Assembly: GCF_001672815.1 (NCBI RefSeq)
Contig: NZ_LZKK01000304.1
Span: 1-52,540 of the forward strand
DNA from: Mycobacterium sp. E796
GTDB taxonomy: Bacteria; Actinomycetota; Actinomycetes; Mycobacteriales; Mycobacteriaceae
Reading direction: 5' to 3'
Length of the DNA stretch: 52,540 bases
The translations under genes and the position numbers were made by a program. Position 1 is the stretch's first letter. Each line of letters begins with the position of its first letter. Below are positions 10,265-18,581 of this stretch, one piece after another. Below the pieces are notes generated by a model, which saw only the letters and a list, made by a program, of their open reading frames with translations, did not search any database and had not been told where the DNA came from.

Positions 10265-10711
10265 ATGGCCACGCGCTACGAAGAACCGAATCGGGTGGCC
10301 CGCGCCGCCAACGCGGTGATCCGCTGGCTCGCCGAGCTGGGGATCAGCATCGCTGGAACCCGCGCCCTGCACGTCCGGGGCCGCAAGAGCGGAAAACCGC
10401 GCGCGGTGGTGATCAACCTGCTCACGGTCGACGGCGTCGACTACCTGGTCTCACCGCGCGGCAACACGCAATGGGCCCGCAACGTTCGGGCGGCGGGCGT
10501 CGTCGAGGTGGGTCCGCGCTGGCGCCGGCGACGCGCTCGAGTGAGCGAGGTGGGCGATGCGGGCAAGCCCGAAGTCCTGAGGCGCTATTTGGGCCGCTGG
10601 TACTGGCAGGTCAAGGACTATGTCGGCGGGTTGACGCCGGATTCCACCGACGAGCAGCTGCTCGCCGGGGCGCCCTCGATTCCGGTGTTCGTGCTCGAGC
10701 CCGCCGGCTGA
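10265..10711 (+). CDS. Deazaflavin (F420)-dependent nitroreductase-family protein
   Basis: The 148-residue protein has the split-barrel fold of the Ddn-like F420-dependent reductases: HVRGRKSGKPRAVVINLL, then DGVDYLVSPRGNTQWARNVRAAG, where the SPRG...W.RN segment normally binds F420. These enzymes reduce quinones, nitro compounds or other substrates in mycobacteria. The gene is divergent from the TetR regulator with two palindromes between them, so it is a likely regulated target. I know of no gene at this position in M. tuberculosis. It ends 1 base from the convergent trypsin-like gene. Confidence 0.88.
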   Translation: MATRYEEPNRVARAANAVIRWLAELGISIAGTRALHVRGRKSGKPRAVVINLLTVDGVDYLVSPRGNTQWARNVRAAGVVEVGPRWRRRRARVSEVGDAGKPEVLRRYLGRWYWQVKDYVGGLTPDSTDEQLLAGAPSIPVFVLEPAG

Positions 10712-10712
10712 C

Positions 10713-11390
10713 TTATCGGGGGTTGGGCGGCGTCGCCCCGAGATCCTGGCGGACCTGGTCCGAGGTGGCCCGCCACGACACCGCCGCGGGCAGATCGCCC
10801 CAGATGCTGTTGAAGATCCCCACGATCTCCCCCGGGCCGCCGGCGGGTGCCAGGTAAACCGGTCCCCCGGAATCGCCCCGCTGGCTCTGGACACCGTGCG
10901 ACATGGTGAACCATCCGTTGTTGACGCTCTCGACGGTCCCGCAGGTCTCACCCGTGACCACGCCGAAGTGGCACACGGCCTGGCCCGGCTGAAGCGCCAG
11001 GGAGGGATTGGATTCCAGCGGCCGCCCGCCCGGCAGGACGTTGTTGGCCGTGACCCCGCCGTCCAGCACGATCGCCTCGTAGTCGTTGATCGTCTGATCG
11101 GTGGCCACGGTGGTGCCGCTGGGCGTGTTGTCGCGGAACGTGGCCTGGCGTCCGATGACGTTGTGTTCGCGGTCGTAGACGACGCCGCTGCCGCGGCAAT
11201 GCCCCGCGGTGAACGCGATCTTCAGGGCGGGGTCGACGTAGGCCAGGGTGCACAGGCGATTGTCCTGGTGGATTTCCATCCCGGGAAAGACGACTGGGGG
11301 GTCCGCCTTGGCGGGCAGGGGCGGCAGCCACGATGCGACTGCCACGACGGAAGCCGAGGCGGCGAATGCGTGCAGTGCCAGGCGGCGCAT
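10713..11390 (-). CDS. Secreted trypsin-like serine protease-fold protein (Rv1815-like)
   Basis: The 225-residue product has a signal peptide (1-29, ending AKA before D30). A complete apparent catalytic triad is present: H64 in TAGHC, D103 in NDYEAI, S174 in GDSGGPVY. Cysteine pairs C47/C65 and C140/C150 suit disulfides outside the cytosol. This looks like a small chymotrypsin/streptogrisin-type protease. The M. tuberculosis counterpart is listed as a conserved protein, so activity is inferred from the residues. The ATG is at 11388-11390. Confidence 0.85.
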   Translation of the reverse strand: MRRLALHAFAASASVVAVASWLPPLPAKADPPVVFPGMEIHQDNRLCTLAYVDPALKIAFTAGHCRGSGVVYDREHNVIGRQATFRDNTPSGTTVATDQTINDYEAIVLDGGVTANNVLPGGRPLESNPSLALQPGQAVCHFGVVTGETCGTVESVNNGWFTMSHGVQSQRGDSGGPVYLAPAGGPGEIVGIFNSIWGDLPAAVSWRATSDQVRQDLGATPPNPR

Positions 11391-11488
11391 GTTGAGCTCC
11401 GATCCCTCCGTTAAATGCCGACCCGAAGGGTGACGTTACGGCTTGATCTCACCCCTCGCTCATCTTTTCGCACTTGAGGGCGCTGGCG

Positions 11489-12421
11489 TTACCCCGGCGT
11501 GACCAGCGGCACGGCGTCGGCGGCCAGCCCCGCCGCGCGCGGCGCCCACCCCGGCGGCCCGAAGACGTAGCCAAGCCGGTCACGCAGGCGCTTTGCCGAT
11601 CGCCAGTCGTGGGCGATGGCGACGTATTCGCGGGTTTGCAGCTTCCAGATGTTGAAGGTGTCGACCTGCTTGGTGAGCCCGTAGTGGGGGCGGAACAGTT
11701 CGGGCTGGAAGCTGCCGAACATCCGGTCCCACAGGATGAGGATGCCGCCGTAGTTCTTGTCCAGGTAGAGCTGGTCCATCCCGTGGTGCACCCGGTGGTG
11801 CGACGGGGTGTTGAAGACGAATTCGAACGGGCGCGGCAGCTTGTCGATGCGCTCGGTGTGGATCCAGAACTGGTAGATCAGGTTCAGCGACCAACTGAAG
11901 TACACCATCCAGGGGGGAAGTCCCAAGAGCGGCAACGGAACCCACATCAAGACCTCGCCGCTGTTGTTCCACTTCTGGCGCACCGCGGTGGCGAGGTTGT
12001 AGTACTGGCTGGAGTGGTGGGCCTGGTGCGTCGCCCAGACCAGCCGGACCCGGTGCGCCATCCGGTGGTAGCCGTAGTACAGCAGGTCGACGCCGACGAG
12101 CGCGACGACCCACGTGTACCACTTGGCCGGCGACAGGTGCCACGGCGCCAGGTAGGCATAGATCGCGGTGTATCCCAGCAGCGCGAGCGCCTTCCAGCCG
12201 GCGCTGGTGGCGATCGAGACCAGGCCCATCGAGATGCTCGCCCAGGAATCGCGGGTGAGGTAAGCGCCGGATCCCGGCCGCGCTTCTGCCTCGGTGTCTT
12301 GCAGCTTGCTCGCCGCGGTCCATTCGATGGTCAACAGCAACAGGAAAAACGGGATGGCGAACAGCACCGGGTCGCGTACCTGCGGGGGCAGCGCGAACCA
12401 GAACCCGGTGACAGCATTCAC
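11489..12421 (-). CDS. erg3: Fatty-acid hydroxylase/sterol desaturase-family membrane protein
   Basis: The 310-residue membrane protein carries the di-iron histidine clusters of the fatty-acid hydroxylase superfamily: H119-x3-H123 (HRMAH), H132-x2-H135-H136 (HQAHH) and H208-H209-x2-H212-H213 (HHRVHH). Hydrophobic segments lie near residues 18-35, 60-90 and 104-118. It matches Rv1814, called erg3 by similarity to yeast C-5 sterol desaturase; the actual lipid substrate in mycobacteria is unknown. The start is GTG. It is divergent from the NDH-2-like gene over 63 bases, and the small secreted Rv1813c gene found here in M. tuberculosis is absent. Confidence 0.88.
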   Translation of the reverse strand: MNAVTGFWFALPPQVRDPVLFAIPFFLLLLTIEWTAASKLQDTEAEARPGSGAYLTRDSWASISMGLVSIATSAGWKALALLGYTAIYAYLAPWHLSPAKWYTWVVALVGVDLLYYGYHRMAHRVRLVWATHQAHHSSQYYNLATAVRQKWNNSGEVLMWVPLPLLGLPPWMVYFSWSLNLIYQFWIHTERIDKLPRPFEFVFNTPSHHRVHHGMDQLYLDKNYGGILILWDRMFGSFQPELFRPHYGLTKQVDTFNIWKLQTREYVAIAHDWRSAKRLRDRLGYVFGPPGWAPRAAGLAADAVPLVTPG

Positions 12422-12484
12422 ACCGATAGATTACGACCATCGGCCAGCTCTGGTAACGGCCCGTACCAATGAGGTGTTGAGCGC

Positions 12485-13684
12485 TTGACCGCAGTGGTGG
12501 TAATCGGCTCGGGGTTCGCCGGGTTGTGGGCGGCACTCGGCGCCGCGCGGCGGCTCGACGAGCTCGCCGTCCCGGCCGGCGCCGTCGACGTCACCGTTGT
12601 GAGCGCCAAGCCGTTCCACGACATCCGGGTGCGCAACTACGAAACCGACCTGACGCCCTGCCGGATCCCGCTCGCCGACCTGCTCGACCCCGTCGGCGTC
12701 GCCCACGTCACCGCCGAGGTGACCGCGATCGACACCGGCTCCCGCACGATCACCACGTCGACCGGCGCCACATACGGCTACGACCGACTGGTGCTGGCGT
12801 CGGGCAGTCACGTGGTCAAGCCGGACATCCCGGGGCTGCGGGAGTTCGGTTTCGACGTCGACACCCACGACGGCGCCCTTGCGCTGCAGCGGCACCTGCG
12901 CGAGCTCGCCGACGAATCGCCGACGCCCGCAGCGGCGACCGTCGTCGTGGTCGGTGCCGGACTGACCGGCATCGAGGCGGCCAGCGAGCTGCCAAACCGG
13001 TTGCGCGCCTTGTTCTCTGGGCGGGGCGTCACCCCGCGCGTGGTTCTCGTCGACCGCAATCCCGCCGTGGGCTCCGACATGGGGGCGTCGGCGTGCCCGG
13101 TGATCGAAAAGGCCCTGTCGGACAACGGCATCGAGACCAGAACGGGCGCAGGCGTCGTCGAGGTGACCGAGCGGGACGTGACGCTGTCCTCGGGTGAGCG
13201 GCTGCCGGCTGCCACCGTGGTGTGGTGCGCGGGCATGCGGGCGAGTTCGTTGACCGAGCAACTCGGGGTGCCCCTCGACCGGTTCGGCCGGGTACGGGTC
13301 GACGACTACCTGCGGATCGCCGACGTGCCCGCGGTTTTTGCCGCCGGCGACGTGGCCGCCGCCCGAATGGACGACGAGCACCTGTCGGTGATGTCCTGCC
13401 AACACGGGCGCCCGATGGGCCGCTACGCCGGCTACAACGTCATCAGCGACCTCTTCGACGAGCCGATGCTTGCCCTTCGAATCCCTTGGTATGTCACAGT
13501 TCTCGACCTCGGACCCGCCGGAGCGGTCTACACCGAGGGATGGGATCGGACCGTGGCGTCGACTGGGCCCCAGGCCAAGGCGACGAAGCAGACCATCAAC
13601 ACCCGGCGCATCTATCCCCCGCTGACCCGCAGCCGCGCCGACCTGCTGGCCGCCGCCGCGCCGGAGCTGCAGGCCCGCCCCTGA
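12485..13684 (+). CDS. NDH-2-like pyridine nucleotide-disulfide oxidoreductase (Rv1812c-like)
   Basis: The 399-residue flavoprotein has two Rossmann motifs: G8-S-G10-F-A-G13 at the N-terminus for FAD, and VVVVGAGLTGIEAASEL (from about 155) for NAD(P)H. VFAAGDVAAA near residue 285 contacts FAD. This is the layout of type II NADH dehydrogenases and related enzymes, which pass electrons to quinones. The C-terminal membrane anchor is weak, so the electron acceptor is uncertain. The start is TTG 12485-12487. It converges with mgtC, with 4 bases between the stops. Confidence 0.87.
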   Translation: MTAVVVIGSGFAGLWAALGAARRLDELAVPAGAVDVTVVSAKPFHDIRVRNYETDLTPCRIPLADLLDPVGVAHVTAEVTAIDTGSRTITTSTGATYGYDRLVLASGSHVVKPDIPGLREFGFDVDTHDGALALQRHLRELADESPTPAAATVVVVGAGLTGIEAASELPNRLRALFSGRGVTPRVVLVDRNPAVGSDMGASACPVIEKALSDNGIETRTGAGVVEVTERDVTLSSGERLPAATVVWCAGMRASSLTEQLGVPLDRFGRVRVDDYLRIADVPAVFAAGDVAAARMDDEHLSVMSCQHGRPMGRYAGYNVISDLFDEPMLALRIPWYVTVLDLGPAGAVYTEGWDRTVASTGPQAKATKQTINTRRIYPPLTRSRADLLAAAAPELQARP

Positions 13685-13688
13685 CCGC

Positions 13689-14396
13689 TCAGTCCGCCTG
13701 CGCCTTCTCCCCGGCGTACCACTGCACCGCTCGGACCCCCGGCTGCAGGGAGAGCTCGGCGACCAGCCGCTCGAGCTTGGCCGGTGTGTGGCCGTCCATC
13801 AGCAGGTGCGCGGTGAGGGTGATCTCGTCGTCGGCGGCATGTCCGGTGTGGATGCCACGCAGCGTGATGTCGTTGCCGCTGGCGTGCTGGACGATGTGGG
13901 TGCGCGCGTACTTCTCCGATTTCGGGCGGCAGACGACTTGGACGAGGTAGGGCTGCACGCCCTCGTCTTCCTCGACGACGTCGTCGCGGTCGATCAGCCG
14001 CCCGAGCGGGCGGCCGAACAGGTGGATCGCGATGACTGTGCCGGTGGCGATCAGGGTGAAAACGAGGTGACCCGACGCGGCCAGCACCCCCACCGCCGCC
14101 GAGCACCACAGCGTCGCGGCGGTGTTGAGGCCGCGGACGTTGAACCCGTCGCGCAGGATCACGCCACCGCCGAGGAACCCGATCCCGGACACCACGTAGG
14201 ACGCGACACGGGTGGGGCTGCTGTCCTCGGTGGCGACGGCATAGAGCACGAATAGCGTCGCTCCGCCGGCGACCAGCGCGTTGGTGCGCAGCCCGGCCAT
14301 GCGGGCCCGCCACTGCCGCTCCAGCCCGATCAAGGCGCCACATCCCACGCCGACGCCGAGTCGGAGGGCGAATTCGGCGACGCTCAACGTCTGCAT
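13689..14396 (-). CDS. mgtC: MgtC magnesium-limitation and virulence membrane protein
   Basis: The 235-residue protein has four to five N-terminal membrane helices with conserved segments GALIGLERQWRARMAGLRTN and GIGFLGGGVILRDG, then a cytosolic ACT-like domain from about residue 140. MgtC is needed for growth at low magnesium and inside macrophages; it acts on ATP synthase or ion balance rather than importing magnesium directly. ATG 14394-14396 is preceded by aaggagg 10 bases upstream, so the 15 extra in-frame codons before it are excluded. It is the last gene of a co-directional series that begins behind the M-box riboswitch near 20349. Confidence 0.94.
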   Translation of the reverse strand: MQTLSVAEFALRLGVGVGCGALIGLERQWRARMAGLRTNALVAGGATLFVLYAVATEDSSPTRVASYVVSGIGFLGGGVILRDGFNVRGLNTAATLWCSAAVGVLAASGHLVFTLIATGTVIAIHLFGRPLGRLIDRDDVVEEDEGVQPYLVQVVCRPKSEKYARTHIVQHASGNDITLRGIHTGHAADDEITLTAHLLMDGHTPAKLERLVAELSLQPGVRAVQWYAGEKAQAD

Positions 14397-14521
14397 GACA
14401 CCCCCACCTCCTTCCCCCAGCGGCCGGCGGCAGCTAAGCACGGCCAGGTGAACGGCAGGTGGACCGCACCCGATCGGGTCGCCTCGTGGTCACGCCGCGG
14501 ACACCGGCAGTCAACTTGGTG

Positions 14522-14848
14522 CTAGGCCTTGGAAAGCTGGTGCGGGCAATAGAATTTCGCGGCGATCATCGCGAAGTTGGATGCATTCTCCATGTCCATG
14601 CCGGGGTTGTGGGTCTTCACGTCGTGGACCAGCTCGAGGCCCGATTCGCCGTTGTTCAGGCAGGTGCACACCGCTTTGCCGGACGCGACGGCGGCATCCG
14701 GGCTGGAGTAGCTGATGCCGACCTGGTGCAGCGCAGCGAGGAAGCCCGCGTCGTCGCCCTGGGGTGGCGGCGGCGGGTCGGCGTGCGCGGGCACGGCGAG
14801 GCCGATCATCATGGTCGCGGCGCCGGCGAGCGTTAGCAGTCTTTTCAT
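14522..14848 (-). CDS. Secreted DUF732 protein (Rv1810-like)
   Basis: The 108-residue protein has a signal peptide (1-23, ending AHA before D24), a proline-rich linker, and a DUF732 domain with GDDAGFLAALHQVGI, two cysteines at CTC and a C-terminal FYCP. DUF732 proteins are small secreted mycobacterial proteins of unknown function. A strong ribosome site (gggaggg) precedes ATG 14846-14848. It lies between a PPE gene (27 bases upstream) and mgtC (125 bases downstream), matching the order of Rv1810 in M. tuberculosis. Confidence 0.88.
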   Translation of the reverse strand: MKRLLTLAGAATMMIGLAVPAHADPPPPPQGDDAGFLAALHQVGISYSSPDAAVASGKAVCTCLNNGESGLELVHDVKTHNPGMDMENASNFAMIAAKFYCPHQLSKA

Positions 14849-14875
14849 TCGTCACCCTCCCAATTCGGTTGCGCC

Positions 14876-16279
14876 CTAACCCGACTGCGCATCGGACGGT
14901 ACGACCTGGGGCCTGTCACCCTTCCTGAGGTGCACCGCGTGAATGCCGGGCTTCTTGGCCAGCTGCTCGAGCAGCGCGTCGAGGCCGTCTTGATCGACGT
15001 TGTGGTGCTGGACGCTTTCGGGCTTTTCGGATATCTGCGCGACCAGCCGCTTGAGGTTTTCCGGCGAGTGGGCGTCTTTGAGGTCCTTGAGCGGTTTGAT
15101 CCGGCCGCGCACGCCGGTGCCGCTCAGCGCGCTGGGGGCCCCCGCGCCGAACGCGCTGCCCAGCATCCCGGCCACCGACATCGAACTGAGCAGCCCGCCC
15201 TCGCCGAGCGCGGCGGCCGGGACCGCGTCGGGGCCGGCGGCCGACAGCGCGGCCGCCACCGTCCTGATAGCCGGGGTGGACGTGGCCCAGCTCGGCGGGA
15301 CCGACAAGTGACCGACCAGCGTGCCGGCGTTCCCCATGCCCGCCGAGACGGCGTTGTAGAGCGTGCCCCGGCCGAAGCCCAGCGCTCCCAGCCCGGCGCC
15401 CAGCGCGTCCTTGGGGAGCGCGGCGTACGCAGCCGGGGGGGCGAACTTGAGCCACTGTGAGACCGGGAAGTTGATCAGCAGCCCGATGTCGTTGAAGCCA
15501 GTGGTGAAGCCAAGCGGAACCTTGACCGCGTTGTAGAGGTTGGTAATCAGCGTGGATGCCCCGGTCCCGAAGAGGGAGTTCAACAGGCCGTTGATGGTGG
15601 ACGTGTAGTCGCTGCTGAGGTTTGCCAGCGTCGTCAGCAGCGGGTTGCCGATGGTGAGCGGGTTGGCCGCTTCCGTCAACAGTGTGCCCACCGTGCCGGC
15701 CGGGGTGGCGGCGGCTTGGGTCACCGCGGCAGCCTGGCCGGCGACTGCGCCGGCATTGGTGATCTGCGGCGCCTCGGTGAACGGGGTCACCTTCGAGGCT
15801 GCCGCCGACGAGCCCGCATAGGTGTCCATGGCCAGGGCGTCCTGGGCCCACATTTCGGCGTACTGGACCTCGGTCGCTGCGATCGCCGGGGTGTTCTGTC
15901 CGAAGACGTTGGTGGCCACCAGCTGCGCCAGCTGGGTGCGGTTGGCGGCGATCTCCGCCGGGGGCACGTGCGCAGCGAACGCCGTCTCGTACGCGCTGGC
16001 CGCCGCGGTGGCCTGAGTGGCGGCTTCGGCGGCCTGCGCGGCGGTGCCCTGCATCCAGGCCAGGTAAGGCGTGACCGCGGCGGCCATGTTGACCGATGAC
16101 GGGCCCACCCAGGCGCCGCTGGTCAGGCTATCGATCACCGAGGTATAGGAGGAAACGGCGGACTGCAGTTCGCCGGCCAGCCCCTCCCAGGCGGCAGCGG
16201 CCGCCCGCAGCGACCCCGATCCCGGTCCGGCGTACATCCTTCCCGAGTTGAACTCGGGCGGAAAAGCTGCGTAGAACAT
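14876..16279 (-). CDS. PPE protein with an unusual charged C-terminal tail (PPE33 position)
   Basis: This is a 467-residue PPE-SVP protein. Residues 1-180 are the PPE helical domain (FPPEFNSGRMY, then WVGPSS), and the SVP motif is GHLSVPPSW. The usual ending RYGFRPTVMARPPAAG is missing. Instead the last 75 or so residues are charged and contain two similar repeats, NLKRLVAQISEKPESVQHH and LDALLEQLAKKPGIHAVHL. Length and position fit PPE33. It lies 35 bases after the preceding PPE stop, so the two are co-transcribed. PPE proteins of this group are ESX-5 substrates destined for the cell envelope. Confidence 0.9.
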   Translation of the reverse strand: MFYAAFPPEFNSGRMYAGPGSGSLRAAAAAWEGLAGELQSAVSSYTSVIDSLTSGAWVGPSSVNMAAAVTPYLAWMQGTAAQAAEAATQATAAASAYETAFAAHVPPAEIAANRTQLAQLVATNVFGQNTPAIAATEVQYAEMWAQDALAMDTYAGSSAAASKVTPFTEAPQITNAGAVAGQAAAVTQAAATPAGTVGTLLTEAANPLTIGNPLLTTLANLSSDYTSTINGLLNSLFGTGASTLITNLYNAVKVPLGFTTGFNDIGLLINFPVSQWLKFAPPAAYAALPKDALGAGLGALGFGRGTLYNAVSAGMGNAGTLVGHLSVPPSWATSTPAIRTVAAALSAAGPDAVPAAALGEGGLLSSMSVAGMLGSAFGAGAPSALSGTGVRGRIKPLKDLKDAHSPENLKRLVAQISEKPESVQHHNVDQDGLDALLEQLAKKPGIHAVHLRKGDRPQVVPSDAQSG

Positions 16280-16314
16280 CGTCTATTCCCCTTGCCTGGT
16301 TTCGGTCATGGCCG

Positions 16315-17622
16315 TCAGTCCTCCAGCGCGGGGATGACGATGATGGTGGCCGCCGCCGGGTCGGCCGCGACGACGCCGCCCAACGAGGCCGCGGTGGCAC
16401 CACTGGCGCCGGCGGACTGGAAGGCGGCGGCGCCGATCGCGCGTCCGGCCAGGCTGGACAGGGCCATCTGGCCGAAGACGCCCTCCTCTCCGGCGAGCGC
16501 GGCCGGCGCGGCCGCCGCGTTGGCGGGTAGCACCTGGGCAAGCGTTTTGATCGCGGGGGCGGCCTCGGTCCAGCCCTGCGGCACCGACAGGCCGCTGACC
16601 AGGGCCGCCTTGCCCATTGCGCCCTGGGCGCCGACGGCGGAGCTGAGCATCGACTTCACTGCGCTGGCGCCTTGCGTCAGCGGCGCCAGCGCCCCGCTGA
16701 TGGCTTTCGGGCCGGCGAGGTAGGCGGCGGCTGCCTGCCCGTTCTGGCCCCAGGCATAGGCCTGACCGAACGACAGGAAGGGGCCGCCGGGTATGGAAGT
16801 GAGCCCTTGAAGCGAATAGGGCCCGGAGGCGAAGGTCGACGTAATGGTGTTCCAGTTCGTCAAGTCGGCCTGTAGTCCGGCTGGCAACGACAGCGAGGAG
16901 GTCAATTGAGGCAAGTTGAGCCCCGACAGCAGGTTGGTCGATCCGGTCGTCGGCGAATTCAGGAGGCCGCTGCCGAGGCTTTGCAGCGCCGTCGGTAGGG
17001 AGTTGATCAGGTGCGACAGCTGCGTGCCGATGTTCAAGCCGCTCGCGCCGCCGGTCTGGGAGACGGCGGCCGCCTGGGCGGGCGCGGCCGCGGCGTTGGT
17101 GGTCTGCGGCGGCTCGGTGAACGCGGTGAGCTGGGACGCGGTCGCCGACGAGGCGGCGTAGGCGTACATGGCGGCGGCGTCCTGGGCCCACATCTCGGCG
17201 TATTGGGCTTCGGTGGCGGCGATGGCGGGGGTGTTCTGGCCCAGGAAGTTGGTGGCGATCAGCGCCATCAGCAGGGCGCGATTGGCCGCGATCACCGGTG
17301 GCGGCACCGTTGCCGCGAACGCGGTTTCGTAGGCGCCGGCGGCGATCTTGGCCTGGCTGGCGGCCTCCTCGGCCTGCGCGCCGGTCGCGCTCATCCACGC
17401 CACATACGGCGCGGCCGCGGCCGCCATCGCGATAGAGGAAGGCCCCGTCCACGGCCCGGTGGCGAGGCTCTCGATCGTTGCGCCGTACGAGGCCGCCGTC
17501 GACTGCAGTTCCGTCGCCAACTCGTCCCAGGCCGCCGCGGCTGCCAGCATGGGCCCCGACCCCGCGCCGACATACATCCGCCCCGAGTTGATCTCCGGTG
17601 GTAGCGCCCCGAAATCCAACAT
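16315..17622 (-). CDS. PPE protein (PPE32 position)
   Basis: This is a 435-residue PPE protein starting [17 protein letters not shown], with the helical domain to about residue 180 and the WTGPSS turn. The SVP motif is SGLSVPQGW, in which the first conserved glycine is serine. The C-terminus ends [11 protein letters not shown] rather than the PRPPAAG tail of its neighbours. ATG 17620-17622 directly follows the TAG of a 10-codon ORF (see the AT-rich region upstream). It is probably an ESX-5 substrate. It shares an operon with the next PPE gene, Rv1810-like and mgtC. Confidence 0.9.
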   Translation of the reverse strand: MLDFGALPPEINSGRMYVGAGSGPMLAAAAAWDELATELQSTAASYGATIESLATGPWTGPSSIAMAAAAAPYVAWMSATGAQAEEAASQAKIAAGAYETAFAATVPPPVIAANRALLMALIATNFLGQNTPAIAATEAQYAEMWAQDAAAMYAYAASSATASQLTAFTEPPQTTNAAAAPAQAAAVSQTGGASGLNIGTQLSHLINSLPTALQSLGSGLLNSPTTGSTNLLSGLNLPQLTSSLSLPAGLQADLTNWNTITSTFASGPYSLQGLTSIPGGPFLSFGQAYAWGQNGQAAAAYLAGPKAISGALAPLTQGASAVKSMLSSAVGAQGAMGKAALVSGLSVPQGWTEAAPAIKTLAQVLPANAAAAPAALAGEEGVFGQMALSSLAGRAIGAAAFQSAGASGATAASLGGVVAADPAAATIIVIPALED

Positions 17623-18253
17623 CTATTTACTCCGCTCCCCTTGAGTGGCCGCCATGGTAGGCGCGGCTTTCTGGCCCGTCCGCAACCGCGCGGCAGCTCT
17701 AATGGAATCCATGGAATCCGCTGTTGAATTCACGCATTGATTGGACGTGTGTGAGGACGACAGGGTTCCACACTCCTATCCGAAATGTGTCAGAGGCGGC
17801 GGTCCGCCCGGCGTTCAGGCGGCGCTGCCTAATGTAGCGATCATCGTGATCGGAACGTATTCGCGCTGGGTTCCAGGGACGTAATAGTAAAGTAAACGAC
17901 AAGTGTCACCGCGCGAATATGCCTGTGAGAATGCTGCTGATCAGCTAACAGATCCCGCTGCGAAATGCATTGTCCAGCCGACCAGTAGCCGATTCCCAGC
18001 AACCGGACAGAAATGGAATCGAAGTTCGTCGGGTTTTTGGCGCAATAGACCGGCCGACCGACGATTGCCGGCCGTTAATCGTTGCCAACGGGACTCAATA
18101 AATGAGGTGCCCACATCCGCCGCTATTGCACACGGCTAAGCAATGAACATATTCGACAAGTATGAACTGCCTTAATGCCGATAGTTCTCGAGTTCGCCAG
18201 CGCTTACCTCGGAGGTTGGCTCGAGCGCTCACCGTGATTCTTGTGAAATTCAA
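17623..18253. other. AT-rich intergenic region between two PPE genes
   Basis: Sampled 60-base stretches here (17881-17940, 18121-18180) are about 45 percent GC, far below the neighbouring genes. No convincing full gene is present. On the - strand a 10-codon ORF (ATG GCG GCC ACT CAA ... TAG) ends directly against the ATG of the PPE at 17622. A tandem 9-base repeat, atggaatcc twice, lies at 17702-17719. The region could hold a promoter for the downstream PPE genes or be the scar of a lost gene. Confidence 0.6.
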
Positions 18254-18391
18254 TTAATCCCAGGTCGGGCCGACAGCGCCGTCGGCGTTCGCCAGGTTGC
18301 TCTCGGTCGTCCGCATCCTTTGCCGGCGCGCGTTCGCTTTGGCCCTGGCATCGTCAGCGGCTCCTTCGCCGAGTGGATAGCTTTTCGTCAT
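18254..18391 (-). CDS. Small ORF resembling the C-terminal half of EsxN
   Basis: This 45-codon ORF has a good ribosome site (agggaag, six bases before the ATG). Its end, MRTTESNLANADGAVGPTW, aligns without gaps to VQTAGSNMSSTDSAVGSSW of EsxN in this window, and the match extends upstream over KANARRQR against QANAHGQK. The N-terminal helix and WxG turn of a normal WXG100 protein are missing; instead it begins MTKSYPLGEGAADD, which happens to contain Y-x3-E. It is either a truncated esx pseudogene or a short protein made from an Esx C-terminal helix. Both the similarity and the ribosome site are visible, but expression is unknown. Confidence 0.55.
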   Translation of the reverse strand: MTKSYPLGEGAADDARAKANARRQRMRTTESNLANADGAVGPTWD

Positions 18392-18503
18392 CTGGTGCTT
18401 CCCTGAATTTCACCTAGCGTACGCATTCGTCGCTGGCGGAACGCTGATTTGCTGCTGGAAGTTTGCTGTGAGCCGGTTAGGGCCGATTTGCCGTGCTCAT
18501 CGC

Positions 18504-18521
18504 CCCGGGCAAGCGCCCGGG
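18504..18521 (-). terminator. Hairpin downstream of the PPE31-like gene
   Basis: A perfect 7-base stem (cccgggc / gcccggg) with a 4-base loop lies 61 bases after the PPE stop, without a U-tract. It may partly end the M-box transcript before the EsxN-like ORF. Confidence 0.35.
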
Positions 18522-18581
18522 AGGCATGACCGCGAGGTTGCGGAAAGCTCAATCCGCGCGAGTAACCCTGTGAGCGTCGTT

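Noticed and set aside
17699..17902. Small open frames at 17699-17902 (-) and 17903-18139 (+)
   Set aside because: No ribosome sites, no similarity, and located in an AT-rich gap; not supported as genes.
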